Origin: Allobosea sp.
Lineage (GTDB): Bacteria; Pseudomonadota; Alphaproteobacteria; Rhizobiales; Beijerinckiaceae
DNA: 64,000 nucleotides
Direction of reading: 5' to 3'
NCBI RefSeq assembly: GCF_017308015.1
Contig: NZ_JAFKFW010000002.1
Coordinates: 124,001-188,000 of the forward strand
A program made the position numbers and the translations under genes. A model generated the notes under the pieces. That model searched no databases and was not told the origin of the DNA. It saw only the letters and a program-made list of their open reading frames with translations. This document shows positions 16,886 to 25,285 of the stretch, piece by piece; position 1 is the stretch's first letter; each line of letters opens with the position of its first letter.

Positions 16886-18897
16886 CAGAAGGCCTGCCCG
16901 ATGCTGACATAGAGCGCGACGGGCTTGTCACCCTTGCGCGGATTGAGCGGCGCGGCGACGTCGACCCGGATCGGCCCGATACCGGTGTAGTAACGGAAGC
17001 CGAGGCCAGCGGCCATCTGCAGCTTCTGCTTGCTGTCCGGCAGGCTCGATTCGAAGGCGGTGCCAGCGTCGAAAAAGGGCACGATGCCGATGGTGTCCGT
17101 GATCTTGATCCGGGCTTCGACCGAGGCTTCGAGCAAGCTGCGGCCCCCGATGATGCGGTTGTAGGGCCCGAGCGGCGACAGGCTGCGATAGGCATAGCCT
17201 CGCACGGAGCCGCCGCCGCCGGCATAGAAACGCCGGGTCGCCGGGATGTCCTCGAGGCTGGCGCCGGAGATCGAGCCGAATCCGATGCGCCCTGCAAGGA
17301 TGTAACGGGCGTCCTCGTCCAGCGCGTAATAGGCGGAGACGGCCGCCTTGGTCTGGTAGATTCCGACCGTAGAGCCAAGGAAGGTCGGATAGGGCGTGAA
17401 GGACGCCGTCGCGCGGTAGCCACGCGTCGGGTCGAGCAGGCTGTCGGTGGAATCGTATTTTACCGAGAGGGGAATGCCGACCAGCGTGTAGTCGACCTGC
17501 CCCAGCACGTCGCTGGTCTGGCCGCGCTCGACCTCGATGCCGCCCTGGATCGAGAAGGTATCGCTGAAGCGATGGCGGATCGCGGTGGTGACGTTGCCGT
17601 AGCGGGCGGTGTAGCCGCCATAGCGGTTGAGGCCGACGCGCTCGCGCGTCGCGACGCCGTCGAGCAGCCAGTCGTTGCGGCTGCCGCCGAGGGCCGGCTT
17701 CATGAAGCTGAAGGCGAAGCGGCCGCCGAGATCGGATTCCTTGAAGTCACCGAAGCGCTGGAGCTTGGTGCCGTCAATGCGTGGGGCGAAGAAGACGCTG
17801 GCTTCCAGCCGCAGGCGCTCGGCGCCGCCGAACAGATTGCGGTGCTCCCAATAGGTCTTCACCGCCGGGCCATCGATCGTCGAATAGCGCGCCGAGAAGC
17901 CGAGCAGGCGCTTGGGCCGCTCGGTCACCTCGACGAAGATCGGCAGGTTGCCCGCGCCGTCCAGCTTGTCGCTCTCGCGGATGCGGACGGAACCCACGGC
18001 GGGGATCGTCGCGATCGAGCGGCGCGTGTCGGCCAGCGCCTTCGGCGAATAGGGATTACCGGGCTCCAGATAAATGAAGGAGCGAACCACCTCCGGCGGG
18101 ATCTCGTCGGTCTGGCCAACCGTGATGTCACCGAAACCGGCGAGCGGGCCGGGCGCGAGGACATAGGTCACGTCCATGATGCCGGTGGCATGGTCGACGA
18201 CGGGACGCAGTTCGACGACTTTGGCGAGCGGACGCGACTGCGCCCGCATATGGTCGACCAGCGCTGCCTGCGCCGCCCGCAGGGCCGCCGCCGTGGCGGG
18301 ATCGCCGGCCTTCAGCCTGGAAACCTTCAGGGGATCGGCGATCGCCGGCGAGCCGGCTTCGTCGCGCTCGACAATATCGATCCTGCGCAGGCCGAATACC
18401 TTGCCGGGCCTTGCCCTGACCGTGATCGGCACAGCATCGCGGTTGCGGTGGGCTTCCAGCGCCCGCACCAGCGTCGCATCGGGCTCCGCCCCGACCTTGA
18501 GTGGAACGCCATCGACGATCAGCGTGACATCGGCGTTGAAATAGCCCTGCGACCAGAGCGCATCGAGCATCGGATTGAGATCGGTCGCCATCCGGCGCGA
18601 CAGGCTCTCGCCGTCAGGCGGTGCATCCTGGCGCAGACGATAGAGAAGCGAAGCGTCCTGCAGCGAGCGCGTCAGGGCCTTGGCATCGTCGGCCTCGCCG
18701 AGATCGAATTCGAGCTTGTAGGGCAAGGCAGACGGGCTCGGCGCCGGCGGCTCATCCTTCTTGGTGAAGAGGCCGAACACGTCGAGCGACGAAAGATCAA
18801 AAGCCCGGGCAGGTTCAGCCTGCAGGCTCAGCAGTGTGGCAAACGCACAGCCGCCGCTCAGCGCGACCGCATGCCTTGCCCTACGCCAGAACCGCAT
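16885..18897 (-). CDS. tamA: Outer-membrane assembly factor TamA (BamA superfamily)
   Basis: A 670-aa Omp85-family outer-membrane protein. It has a signal peptide (VALSGGCAFATLLSLQAEPARA), then a periplasmic part of roughly 300 residues with POTRA domains (for instance GKVFGLRRIDIV and ALADTRRSIATIPAVGSVRI), then a 16-strand barrel. The barrel carries the family motifs FYAGGGGSVRGYAYRSLSP and GIGPIRVDVAAPL, with GQAF at the C-terminus. The start at 18897 is chosen because GGAGG lies 5 nt upstream. An in-frame TTG 15 nt earlier overlaps that site and is unlikely. It is first gene of the tamAB pair. Confidence 0.93.
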   Translation of the reverse strand: MRFWRRARHAVALSGGCAFATLLSLQAEPARAFDLSSLDVFGLFTKKDEPPAPSPSALPYKLEFDLGEADDAKALTRSLQDASLLYRLRQDAPPDGESLSRRMATDLNPMLDALWSQGYFNADVTLIVDGVPLKVGAEPDATLVRALEAHRNRDAVPITVRARPGKVFGLRRIDIVERDEAGSPAIADPLKVSRLKAGDPATAAALRAAQAALVDHMRAQSRPLAKVVELRPVVDHATGIMDVTYVLAPGPLAGFGDITVGQTDEIPPEVVRSFIYLEPGNPYSPKALADTRRSIATIPAVGSVRIRESDKLDGAGNLPIFVEVTERPKRLLGFSARYSTIDGPAVKTYWEHRNLFGGAERLRLEASVFFAPRIDGTKLQRFGDFKESDLGGRFAFSFMKPALGGSRNDWLLDGVATRERVGLNRYGGYTARYGNVTTAIRHRFSDTFSIQGGIEVERGQTSDVLGQVDYTLVGIPLSVKYDSTDSLLDPTRGYRATASFTPYPTFLGSTVGIYQTKAAVSAYYALDEDARYILAGRIGFGSISGASLEDIPATRRFYAGGGGSVRGYAYRSLSPLGPYNRIIGGRSLLEASVEARIKITDTIGIVPFFDAGTAFESSLPDSKQKLQMAAGLGFRYYTGIGPIRVDVAAPLNPRKGDKPVALYVSIGQAF

Positions 18898-19003
18898 CCA
18901 CCCTCCAAGCAACCCCCCGCCACACGCAAAATCATGCCCATGCCCGCCGCCATCATAGGGAGCCGACGGGCATGCGCAATGCTCAAGGACTCGAACGTTC
19001 CTG

Positions 19004-19759
19004 CTAACGAAGGGTTAAGGTCACAGTGCCGAGCGGCGAAAGCCGCGTCACGACCTCGCCCTTTCCGGGCGAGAGCACGCCGCCGCAGAGACTGCCCGTG
19101 GTCACGATCTGCCCCGCCTTCAAGCCGCCGAGATCGTCGCTCCTCCGGTTGGCCCATGCGACGAACGGCACCATCGGATCGCCGTTTCCATGCACGGCCG
19201 GCTGATCATAGATCGTCACGCCATTGAGCGAGATGAAGCAGCCGAGACCGGCGAGATTGTCGAGCGTGGCGATGTCGAGTTCAGGACCGATCACATAGCC
19301 GCCATGGCCCATCGCATCGGCGAGCCAGAGCGGGAAGGCGACATTGCCCGACCAGTTGGCGAGGCGGCTCTCAACGATCTCGATGCCGAGATAGGCCTTG
19401 TCGCAGCAGGCGAGCAATTCGGAGCGCGACCAGGGCTGGCCCGGACGGAACGGCACGTCGCGGGCGAGCCGGAGCGCGATCTCGATCTCGATGCGCAGTT
19501 CGGCGCCGATCGCACCGTCATACACATCACCAGGTGCCAGAAACGGTCCGGGCATCAGGCCGGCGACAGCCGTGCCGTCTTCGGCGACGCCGACCTTCCA
19601 GCCGGCGTCGGCCAGACCAAGCGCCTCGCCGACCGCAGCCTGCGCCTGAAGTCCGTCGGACACAGTTGCCGGGACCGGCAGGCCGGCAATCGTGGCCAGC
19701 GAACGCTCGCGGCGGGCCTTCACCAGCGCATCGCGCACGGTCTCGACGGTGGTCGGCAT
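19004..19759 (-). CDS. 2-keto-4-pentenoate hydratase-type enzyme (FAH superfamily)
   Basis: A 251-aa member of the MhpD/HpaH branch of the fumarylacetoacetate-hydrolase superfamily. These are metal-dependent enzymes that hydrate or decarboxylate 2-oxo-pent-4-enoates in aromatic meta-cleavage pathways. Visible features are GWKVG, the metal-binding ELRIEIEIAL with the E-x-E pair, LGIEIVESR and the C-terminal TTGSLCGGVLSPGKGE. The start MPTTVETV gives the family length. No other meta-cleavage genes are next to it, so the real substrate is open. Confidence 0.83.
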   Translation of the reverse strand: MPTTVETVRDALVKARRERSLATIAGLPVPATVSDGLQAQAAVGEALGLADAGWKVGVAEDGTAVAGLMPGPFLAPGDVYDGAIGAELRIEIEIALRLARDVPFRPGQPWSRSELLACCDKAYLGIEIVESRLANWSGNVAFPLWLADAMGHGGYVIGPELDIATLDNLAGLGCFISLNGVTIYDQPAVHGNGDPMVPFVAWANRRSDDLGGLKAGQIVTTGSLCGGVLSPGKGEVVTRLSPLGTVTLTLR

Positions 19760-19898
19760 GGGATTTCCTCTGCATCCGGACGGCAAGAACGCCCTGACCC
19801 AGCTATCGCAGCCAACCGGGTGCGACAAGGCGAGGCGGCGCGCCGGTGCCCGGCATCGGGCACATGGAACCTCCCGGTGGCTTGCCGGTTCCCCGACC

Positions 19899-20420
19899 AT
19901 GACCCTGATATTTCATCGCACCCGGCGGACGCTCCTGCATGGGATCGTCGGCATCACCCTGCTGGGTTCTGCCGCTATGGCGCAATCACCCGTGCCAGCC
20001 GCCGAATTCGTGCGCCAGATCGCCATCGCCCAGATGTTCGGCATGGAATCCGCGACCTTGGCGCTGCACAAGAGCGGCTCGCCCGCCATCAAGGATTTTG
20101 CGCATGAACTCGCCAGCGAACAGGGTGCCGTGACCGGCGGCCTACGCCGCATCGTCGCGAAGCGCTCGGACATCGCCCTGCCGGATCGGCCGGATAGGCG
20201 CCATCTGGACCTCCTGCGCGACCTTACTGACAAACAGGGCGCCGCTTTCGACAAGGCCTATATCGAAGCCCAGCGCAGCACTCATCATGAGGCCGCCCTG
20301 TTGCTGGAGCGCTATGCCGGCGAGGGCGACGATGCCGAACTGAAGAGCTTCGCCGCGCAGACACTGCCGGTATTCCGCGAGCTTGATCGGAAATCGCGGG
20401 AATTGGTGGTCGGACCGTGA
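19899..20420 (+). CDS. DUF4142 protein, predicted secreted ferritin-like helical bundle
   Basis: A 173-aa protein starting with a twin-arginine-like or Sec signal (RRTLLHGIVGITLLGSAAMA, cleavage before QSPVP). The mature part is the DUF4142 four-helix bundle: A-A-E-F-V-R-Q-I-A-I-A-Q-M-F-G-M-E-S, SPAIKDFAHELASEQ, FDKAYIEAQRSTHHEAALLLERYA, and a closing helix. Family members are periplasmic and poorly understood. It is divergent from the hydratase-type gene and is followed by an intergenic repeat. Confidence 0.8.
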   Translation: MTLIFHRTRRTLLHGIVGITLLGSAAMAQSPVPAAEFVRQIAIAQMFGMESATLALHKSGSPAIKDFAHELASEQGAVTGGLRRIVAKRSDIALPDRPDRRHLDLLRDLTDKQGAAFDKAYIEAQRSTHHEAALLLERYAGEGDDAELKSFAAQTLPVFRELDRKSRELVVGP

Positions 20421-20440
20421 GGTCGATGCTGGCATCTCGC

Positions 20441-20591
20441 CCGTCATTCCGGGGCAGACCATAGTCCTGAGCCCGGACTTCAGAAACGATGCCTTCTTCG
20501 TTTTACGACCACCCCCATCACGCTCCTTTGGAGGAGCGTATCGGTTCCGGGTTCCGGGCTCTGCGCTGGCGCGAAGCCCCCGGAATGGCGG
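20441..20591. repeat. Intergenic inverted-repeat element, copy 1
   Basis: Between two convergent genes lies a 151-nt element bounded by CCGTCATTCCGGGG (20441-20454) and CCCCGGAATGGCGG (20578-20591), which are inverted copies with one mismatch in 14. Inside are a small hairpin (CGCTCC/GGAGCG, 20521-20538) and a G/C-rich segment reading GGGTTCCGGGCTCTGCGCTGG. The same design recurs at 52955-53067. This is the pattern of the REP/BIME-like palindromic repeats scattered between genes in many Hyphomicrobiales. The ends could also act as a bidirectional terminator. Confidence 0.65.
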
Positions 20592-20612
20592 CAGTGGTTC
20601 CCGCGGTCATCG

Positions 20613-21878
20613 TCAGCCCTTCGCCTGCCCTTCCGCCTCACGCTCGTAGACGGCGAGGAAAGCCTTGCCCATCAGCGAGGATTCGCCGTCGATCAGCTTG
20701 CGAAGCGTCGCAGCGCGGATCGCCTGAAGCTGCGGATCGTGAGGCATGGCGGCGGCCGCGAGCTCGGCCAGCGCCACGGCTAGACGCCCCTGGCCCTGGC
20801 TCGCCAGAGCCTCCGCGCGCTCCGCCAGTTTGCGGGCGCCGCCGGCAAGCGCGGCGAGTTCAGCGGCCAGTTCGGCAGTTCGCGCGGGCTTCAGATGGGC
20901 CGGATTGCCGTCGAACCAGCCGGCATAGAAATGATAGGTGCTGCGGACGAGGAATTCCGGATCGTCGTATTTCGGCAGCAGATAGGGCTTGGCGAGATAG
21001 CTCGCCGGCACCCTGACCTTGTTCAGGACGTCTTCGAGCGTCGCCCCCGCGTTCATCAGCGCGAGCGTGTCGCGGACGAGGTGCTCCAGCGCCTCTGCGC
21101 CGTCGCGCAGCATCCGGGACACCCGCTCCGTCCCGAAGACGACAGGGCCGTGGCCAGGGATCAGGATATCCGGACTGAACCCCTCCATCCGCCGGAGCGC
21201 CAGCGCCCATTCCGCCGCGTAGCGCTGAACCTTGCGGGGATTGCCGGCATTGGGGAATACCCAGATCACGAAATCGCCGCTCGCCAGCACGCGCCGCTCC
21301 GGCAACCAGATGAAGGTCGCATCATCCGTCTCGCCGCGGCCATGGAAGAGCTCGAACCGCTCCCCGCCGACCGCGAGCGACAGGGTATCGTCGTAAACCT
21401 CGTCGGGGTGGCGTTGGCCGACCGGATAGACATAGCCGGGCATGTTGAACTGCTGGCTTTGGACGAGGCTGTTGAAACCCTGCGAGTCGACATAGCGCTG
21501 CATGCGTCGCGCAACATTGCGATGGGCGACGATCCGCGGACGCGGAATGCCTCGGCTGTCGGCCTCATCGTCGATCACCTTGATGCCGCTGGTATGGTCG
21601 ATATGGCCATGCGTGAAGATCACCGTATGGATCGGGCCATCGTCCCAGGAGCGGATGACGTCGAGCGTCTGCCGGGCCGTGTCGGGCTTTGCGGTGTCGA
21701 TCAGGACGAGGCCTTCCGCCGTGCGAATCGCCGTGACGCTGCCGCAGAAATAGGTGGTGTGGACGGTGATGATATTGTCGTGCACCTGGGTGATCGCGCC
21801 ATGCGAGACCGAAGCGGTCCATTCCTCCATCGCGGCGGAACCGTCCCAGAGACGCTCGAACAACGGGTCCTGTTTCAT
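20613..21878 (-). CDS. Metallo-beta-lactamase-fold hydrolase, alkylsulfatase-like
   Basis: A 421-aa enzyme of the MBL superfamily. The dinuclear zinc motif is THGHIDHTSG. Further ligands are in HGRGETDD (His), ASGDF (Asp) and PGHGP (His). After the catalytic domain comes a helical segment (about residues 255-420) like the dimerisation domain of SdsA/BDS1-type alkylsulfatases. The segment I-T-Q-V-H-D-N-I-I-T-V-H-T-T-Y near the N-terminus is typical. Start: ATG at 21878 with GGAGGAA 7-8 nt upstream. Family knowledge suggests hydrolysis of sulfate esters or related substrates, but the substrate is not shown by the sequence. Confidence 0.82.
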   Translation of the reverse strand: MKQDPLFERLWDGSAAMEEWTASVSHGAITQVHDNIITVHTTYFCGSVTAIRTAEGLVLIDTAKPDTARQTLDVIRSWDDGPIHTVIFTHGHIDHTSGIKVIDDEADSRGIPRPRIVAHRNVARRMQRYVDSQGFNSLVQSQQFNMPGYVYPVGQRHPDEVYDDTLSLAVGGERFELFHGRGETDDATFIWLPERRVLASGDFVIWVFPNAGNPRKVQRYAAEWALALRRMEGFSPDILIPGHGPVVFGTERVSRMLRDGAEALEHLVRDTLALMNAGATLEDVLNKVRVPASYLAKPYLLPKYDDPEFLVRSTYHFYAGWFDGNPAHLKPARTAELAAELAALAGGARKLAERAEALASQGQGRLAVALAELAAAAMPHDPQLQAIRAATLRKLIDGESSLMGKAFLAVYEREAEGQAKG

Positions 21879-22052
21879 GCGGGTTCCTCCGGCAAAGCCC
21901 ATGCCTGTTTAGCATCATCGATCGGCAGCGACAGATCGATCCGTCCCCATGCTGACATCCGGCGTCAGCGCCGGATTTCGCCGCTCCGCTTTGACAGCAG
22001 CGCCCTCTGCTGTCGGGATGGAAATCTGATTGTATGACCGGAGCATGCGTCC

Positions 22053-23177
22053 ATGAAGATTCGCGCCGCAGTCCTGAACGCAAGCCCGGTCGCCGCCCCC
22101 TATGCGCGGAGCCGTCCGCTGCGGATCGAGAGACTCGACCTTGCCCCGCCCGGCCGCGACGAGGTGCTGGTGCGCATCCGCGCGGCGGGCCTGTGCCATT
22201 CCGATCTCTCGGTGATCGACGGCAACCGTCCGCGGCCAGTGCCGATGGTGCTCGGCCATGAAGCCGCCGGCGAGGTCGTCGAGACCGGCGAAGGCGTCGA
22301 CGATCTCAGGCCCGGCGACCGGGTGGTGATGGTGTTCGTGCCGTCGTGCGGGCATTGCGCGCCCTGCGCCGAGGGGCGCCCTGCCCTGTGCGAACCCGGC
22401 AACGCCGCCAATGGGCGCGGCGAGATGCTGGGCGGCGGGCGCAGGCTCTCCGTCGAGGGTCAGCCGGTGCATCACCATATCGGCGTCTCCGCCTTTGCCG
22501 AGCATGCGGTGATCTCGCGCCGCTCGCTGGTCAGGATCGAGGCGGATATTCCGCACGAGATCGCGGCCCTGTTCGGCTGCGCGGTGCTCACCGGCGTCGG
22601 CGCGGCCGTGAACACCGCGCGAATCAAGGCCGGCGAGACGGTCGCGGTCGTCGGCCTCGGCGGCGTCGGGCTTTCGGCGCTGCTCGGCGCCCTCGCCTGC
22701 GGCGCCTCGCGGATCATTGCCGTCGATCTCGCGCAGGACAAGCTCGATCTGGCGCTGGCGCTCGGAGCGACCGACGCCTTCAAGGCCGATACACCGGATG
22801 CGGTCGAAGCGATCAGGCAGGCGACCAAGGGCGGTGTCGATCACGGGCTGGAAATGGCCGGCTCGGTCAAGGCGCTCGACCTCGCCTACCAGATCACAAG
22901 ACGCGGCGGCACGACGACGACCGCCGGTCTTGCCAACCCCGCCCATACGCTGTCGCTCTCGCCAGTGCGGCTTGTCGCGGAAGAGCGGACGCTCAAGGGG
23001 TCCTACGTGGGCTCCTGCGTGCCCTCCCGTGACATCCCGCGCTTCGTCGAACTCTACCAGCGCGGCCGGCTGGCCGTCGACAAGCTCTGGACCAGCTCCG
23101 GCAGCCTCGACGAGATCAACGAGGGCTTCGACGCCCTCAACGAGGGCCGCACGATCCGGCACATCGTCAGAATGTGA
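22053..23177 (+). CDS. Zinc-dependent alcohol dehydrogenase (MDR family)
   Basis: A 374-aa class III-like medium-chain dehydrogenase. The catalytic zinc ligands are in AAGLCHSD (Cys) and LGHEAAGE (His-Glu). The structural zinc site is the four-cysteine cluster CGHCAPCAEGRPALC. The NAD-binding Rossmann motif is VVGLGGVGLSALLGA, followed by IIAVDLAQDKL, where the Asp favours NAD(H). It is divergent from the MBL gene across a 174-nt gap. Downstream lies the remnant of a CoA-transferase. The alcohol/aldehyde substrate is not assignable. Confidence 0.88.
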   Translation: MKIRAAVLNASPVAAPYARSRPLRIERLDLAPPGRDEVLVRIRAAGLCHSDLSVIDGNRPRPVPMVLGHEAAGEVVETGEGVDDLRPGDRVVMVFVPSCGHCAPCAEGRPALCEPGNAANGRGEMLGGGRRLSVEGQPVHHHIGVSAFAEHAVISRRSLVRIEADIPHEIAALFGCAVLTGVGAAVNTARIKAGETVAVVGLGGVGLSALLGALACGASRIIAVDLAQDKLDLALALGATDAFKADTPDAVEAIRQATKGGVDHGLEMAGSVKALDLAYQITRRGGTTTTAGLANPAHTLSLSPVRLVAEERTLKGSYVGSCVPSRDIPRFVELYQRGRLAVDKLWTSSGSLDEINEGFDALNEGRTIRHIVRM

Positions 23178-23399
23178 GTCCAGGCCGACGATGGTTTCAC
23201 CCATCCGGCCAATTACATCGCGACGATCGATGACATCCTGAATCAGGCTGTTCGCATATCCCGGGCGCGATATCCCGTCCCGTCCCGAGGCGATCTGGAG
23301 TTGCCCGGCGAGCCGGCATGCGTGCATTGCCGGGGCTGGATTTGACCAGGCCGAGGCGGGCCGCTCTTGCTCGCCCGACTGCTGTGGAGAATACCGATG

Positions 23400-23686
23400 T
23401 CGAAAGCGCTGGAGGGTACCGTCGAGGGCGCGCTGGAGCAGGCGGTGGCCGCGCTCGATCGTCAGGCGAGCGCCTACGGCACGACCTCGACCGTCGGCGC
23501 CCTGACGGACCATCCGGCGGCGACCGCTCTGCCAGTCTCCACCCCGAGCGGTCCGGTCGAGGTACTGGCCCCCGCGTCGTCGGCGATGGACAATGCGTCG
23601 CGACGCGGCCCGTGCCGGCGCCCGGCCAGCACGAGGCGGCGCTCCGTGCTGAATTTACCCGCCAGACCGAGGAAAACCCCTCATGA
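23400..23686 (+). pseudogene. Remnant of a CaiB/BaiF family CoA-transferase (C-terminal end, frameshifted)
   Basis: This stretch reads like only the last about 95 residues of a family III CoA-transferase. One frame gives LEQAVAALDRQASAYGTTSTV, then LTDHPAATALPVSTPSGPVEV, close to the family's 'A-x-I-A-Y-G-x-V-x-x-v...HP...v-x-T-P-S-G-P' pattern. Near 23610 the match moves by one base into another frame (RPVPAPGQHEAALRAEF), corresponding to the usual GPVPALGEHTxxLRxEF ending. The roughly 300 N-terminal residues are missing; the space back to the alcohol dehydrogenase (23178-23399) shows nothing recognisable. The stop still overlaps the hydratase start by ATGA, so the two genes were probably once an operon. 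The assignment rests on motif recall, not a search. Confidence 0.6.
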
Positions 23687-24537
23687 GCATCGACATCGCC
23701 CGGCTCACACGCTGGACCGGCAGGACCGAAGAAGCACAAGATGTGATCACCCCGCGGCTCATGCATAGTTTCGCCGCCACGTTCGGCCGCCATCTGGCGC
23801 CTCACGGGGCAGACGAAGCGCCCTTGGCACTGCATTGGTGCCTGGCACCGCCGATCTCGAATATCGACGCCTGCGGACCCGATGGCCATGCCGCCAAGGG
23901 CGAGTTCCTGCCGCCAGTGCCGCTGCCGCGGCGGATGTGGGCCGGCGGGCGAATCGAGACGCTGGCGCCGCTACGCGAGGGCGACCTTGTCACGCGGCGC
24001 TCGCGGATCGGGGACATCGCCTATAAGGAGGGACGCAGCGGCCCGCTCTGCTTCGTCGCCGTCCACCACGACTATCTGACCGAGCGCGGGGTGGCGCTGC
24101 GCGAGCGGCACGACATCGTCTATCGCGAGGCGGCGCAACCGGGAACGGCTGCGGCGGGAGCGCCCGTTACGGCAACCGATGGCGAGCCCGCCGATCTCAC
24201 CTGGGAGATGGAAGGCAGCCCGCTGCTGCTGTTCCGCTACTCGGCTCTGACCTTCAACGGGCACCGCATCCATTACGACTTCCCCTATGCGACGGGGACG
24301 GAAGGCTATGCCGGGCTCGTCGTGCACGGTCCGATCCAGGCGACGCTGATCGCCAACATCATCGCGACATTGACGGAGGGCGCGCCGATCCGGCTGGACT
24401 ATCGGGGCCTGAGCCCACTCATCGCCGGCGACATCTTCCGCGTGAAGGCGAAGCGGCTGGCCGATGGCGGCGTGCGTGGCTGGACCGAGGGCGTGGACGG
24501 ACAGGTGCGTATGGAAGGGTTTCACCGTCCGGCGTAA
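23683..24537 (+). CDS. MaoC-like / FAS1-like hydratase (mesaconyl-C4-CoA hydratase-like)
   Basis: A 284-aa double-hotdog acyl-CoA dehydratase/hydratase. The N-terminal hotdog carries LHWCLAPPISNID, GHAAKGEFLPPVPLPRRMWAGG and the L-R-E-G-D-L-V strand. The C-terminal hotdog has FRYSALTFNGHRIHYD, with the catalytic Asn/His-type loop, and GLVVHGPIQATL. This architecture and length match the HTD2 / mesaconyl-C4-CoA hydratase group rather than the longer Mch of the ethylmalonyl-CoA pathway. Such genes usually sit beside a CaiB CoA-transferase, and here the degraded remnant of one is directly upstream. Substrate assignment is inference. Confidence 0.78.
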   Translation: MSIDIARLTRWTGRTEEAQDVITPRLMHSFAATFGRHLAPHGADEAPLALHWCLAPPISNIDACGPDGHAAKGEFLPPVPLPRRMWAGGRIETLAPLREGDLVTRRSRIGDIAYKEGRSGPLCFVAVHHDYLTERGVALRERHDIVYREAAQPGTAAAGAPVTATDGEPADLTWEMEGSPLLLFRYSALTFNGHRIHYDFPYATGTEGYAGLVVHGPIQATLIANIIATLTEGAPIRLDYRGLSPLIAGDIFRVKAKRLADGGVRGWTEGVDGQVRMEGFHRPA

Positions 24538-24543
24538 CGACGT

Positions 24544-25170
24544 TCAGGCAGGCGCGACAAAGGGCTGGGATATCTCGCTGAAGACGGGAAGTGCTTCCAA
24601 CCCCGCTGCATGGCTGGCTAGCGCCGGGATTGCGGCAAGGTCGACCAACCCCGGATGCGCCTCGGTGATGAAGCGCAGCGCCACGGCCAGGGCAATATCG
24701 GCATGGCCCGGCCTCTCCCCGAACCAATAGGGTCCGGCGCGGCCGGCGCGATCGCGGTCGAGCGCAGCGAGCGCCGAGAATATCTGGCCGTGGCAGCGCT
24801 CTGCCCAGACCGCCGAGACCTGCTCGTGCAGCCGCAGCTCATAGAACAGACTCACCGCCTTCTCGGCCGCCCCCATGGCAAGCGCTACGGCGGAAAGCGC
24901 CCGCCGCCGCAACGGGCCGTTGCGTGGGCAGAGCGCGCGCTCCGGCCCGACAAGATCGTCGAGCGCGTCGATCATGCAGGCGCTGTCGAACAGCACCTCG
25001 CCATCGTCGAACACCAGGGTCGGCACCCGCATCAGTGGATTGAAGGCGCGCACCTTCTCGCCATCGGCGAAGACGGACCAGGGACGGTGCTCGAATGGCA
25101 AGTCATAAAGCGCAAGCGTGATGCCGACGCGGCAGACGAAGGGCGAATCGTACTGGCCGATCAGGATCAC
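24544..25170 (-). CDS. Glutathione S-transferase family protein
   Basis: A 208-aa GST. The N-terminal thioredoxin-fold domain shows Y-D-S-P-F-V-C-R-V (catalytic Ser/Cys region), RVPTLVFDDGEVLFDSACMIDALDD with the cis-Pro and Glu/Asp-Ser glutathione contacts. The C-terminal helical domain ends in GERPGHADIALAVALRF. The start is a GTG at 25170, chosen because GGAGAG lies 4-9 nt upstream and the fold starts immediately. The longer open frame upstream has no GST features. It meets the MaoC-like gene tail to tail with a 6-nt gap. Confidence 0.85.
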   Translation of the reverse strand: MILIGQYDSPFVCRVGITLALYDLPFEHRPWSVFADGEKVRAFNPLMRVPTLVFDDGEVLFDSACMIDALDDLVGPERALCPRNGPLRRRALSAVALAMGAAEKAVSLFYELRLHEQVSAVWAERCHGQIFSALAALDRDRAGRAGPYWFGERPGHADIALAVALRFITEAHPGLVDLAAIPALASHAAGLEALPVFSEISQPFVAPA

Positions 25171-25285
25171 CGCACTCTCCCCGTTCACCGCCTTCCGAAT
25201 GGGCGGCCAGCCAGGCATCTTCCCGATGTCACGGCCGCGCCGGAATGCTAACGTCCTGCCCCGGCAAGGATAGTGGGAGCCGGGC

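Noticed and set aside
23178-23399. Further N-terminal pieces of the CoA-transferase remnant
   Set aside because: I could not match any frame here to the family; the sequence may be random or too decayed.
21915-23513. Long minus-strand frame across the alcohol dehydrogenase
   Set aside because: Antisense to an intact dehydrogenase with zinc and Rossmann motifs; no features of its own.
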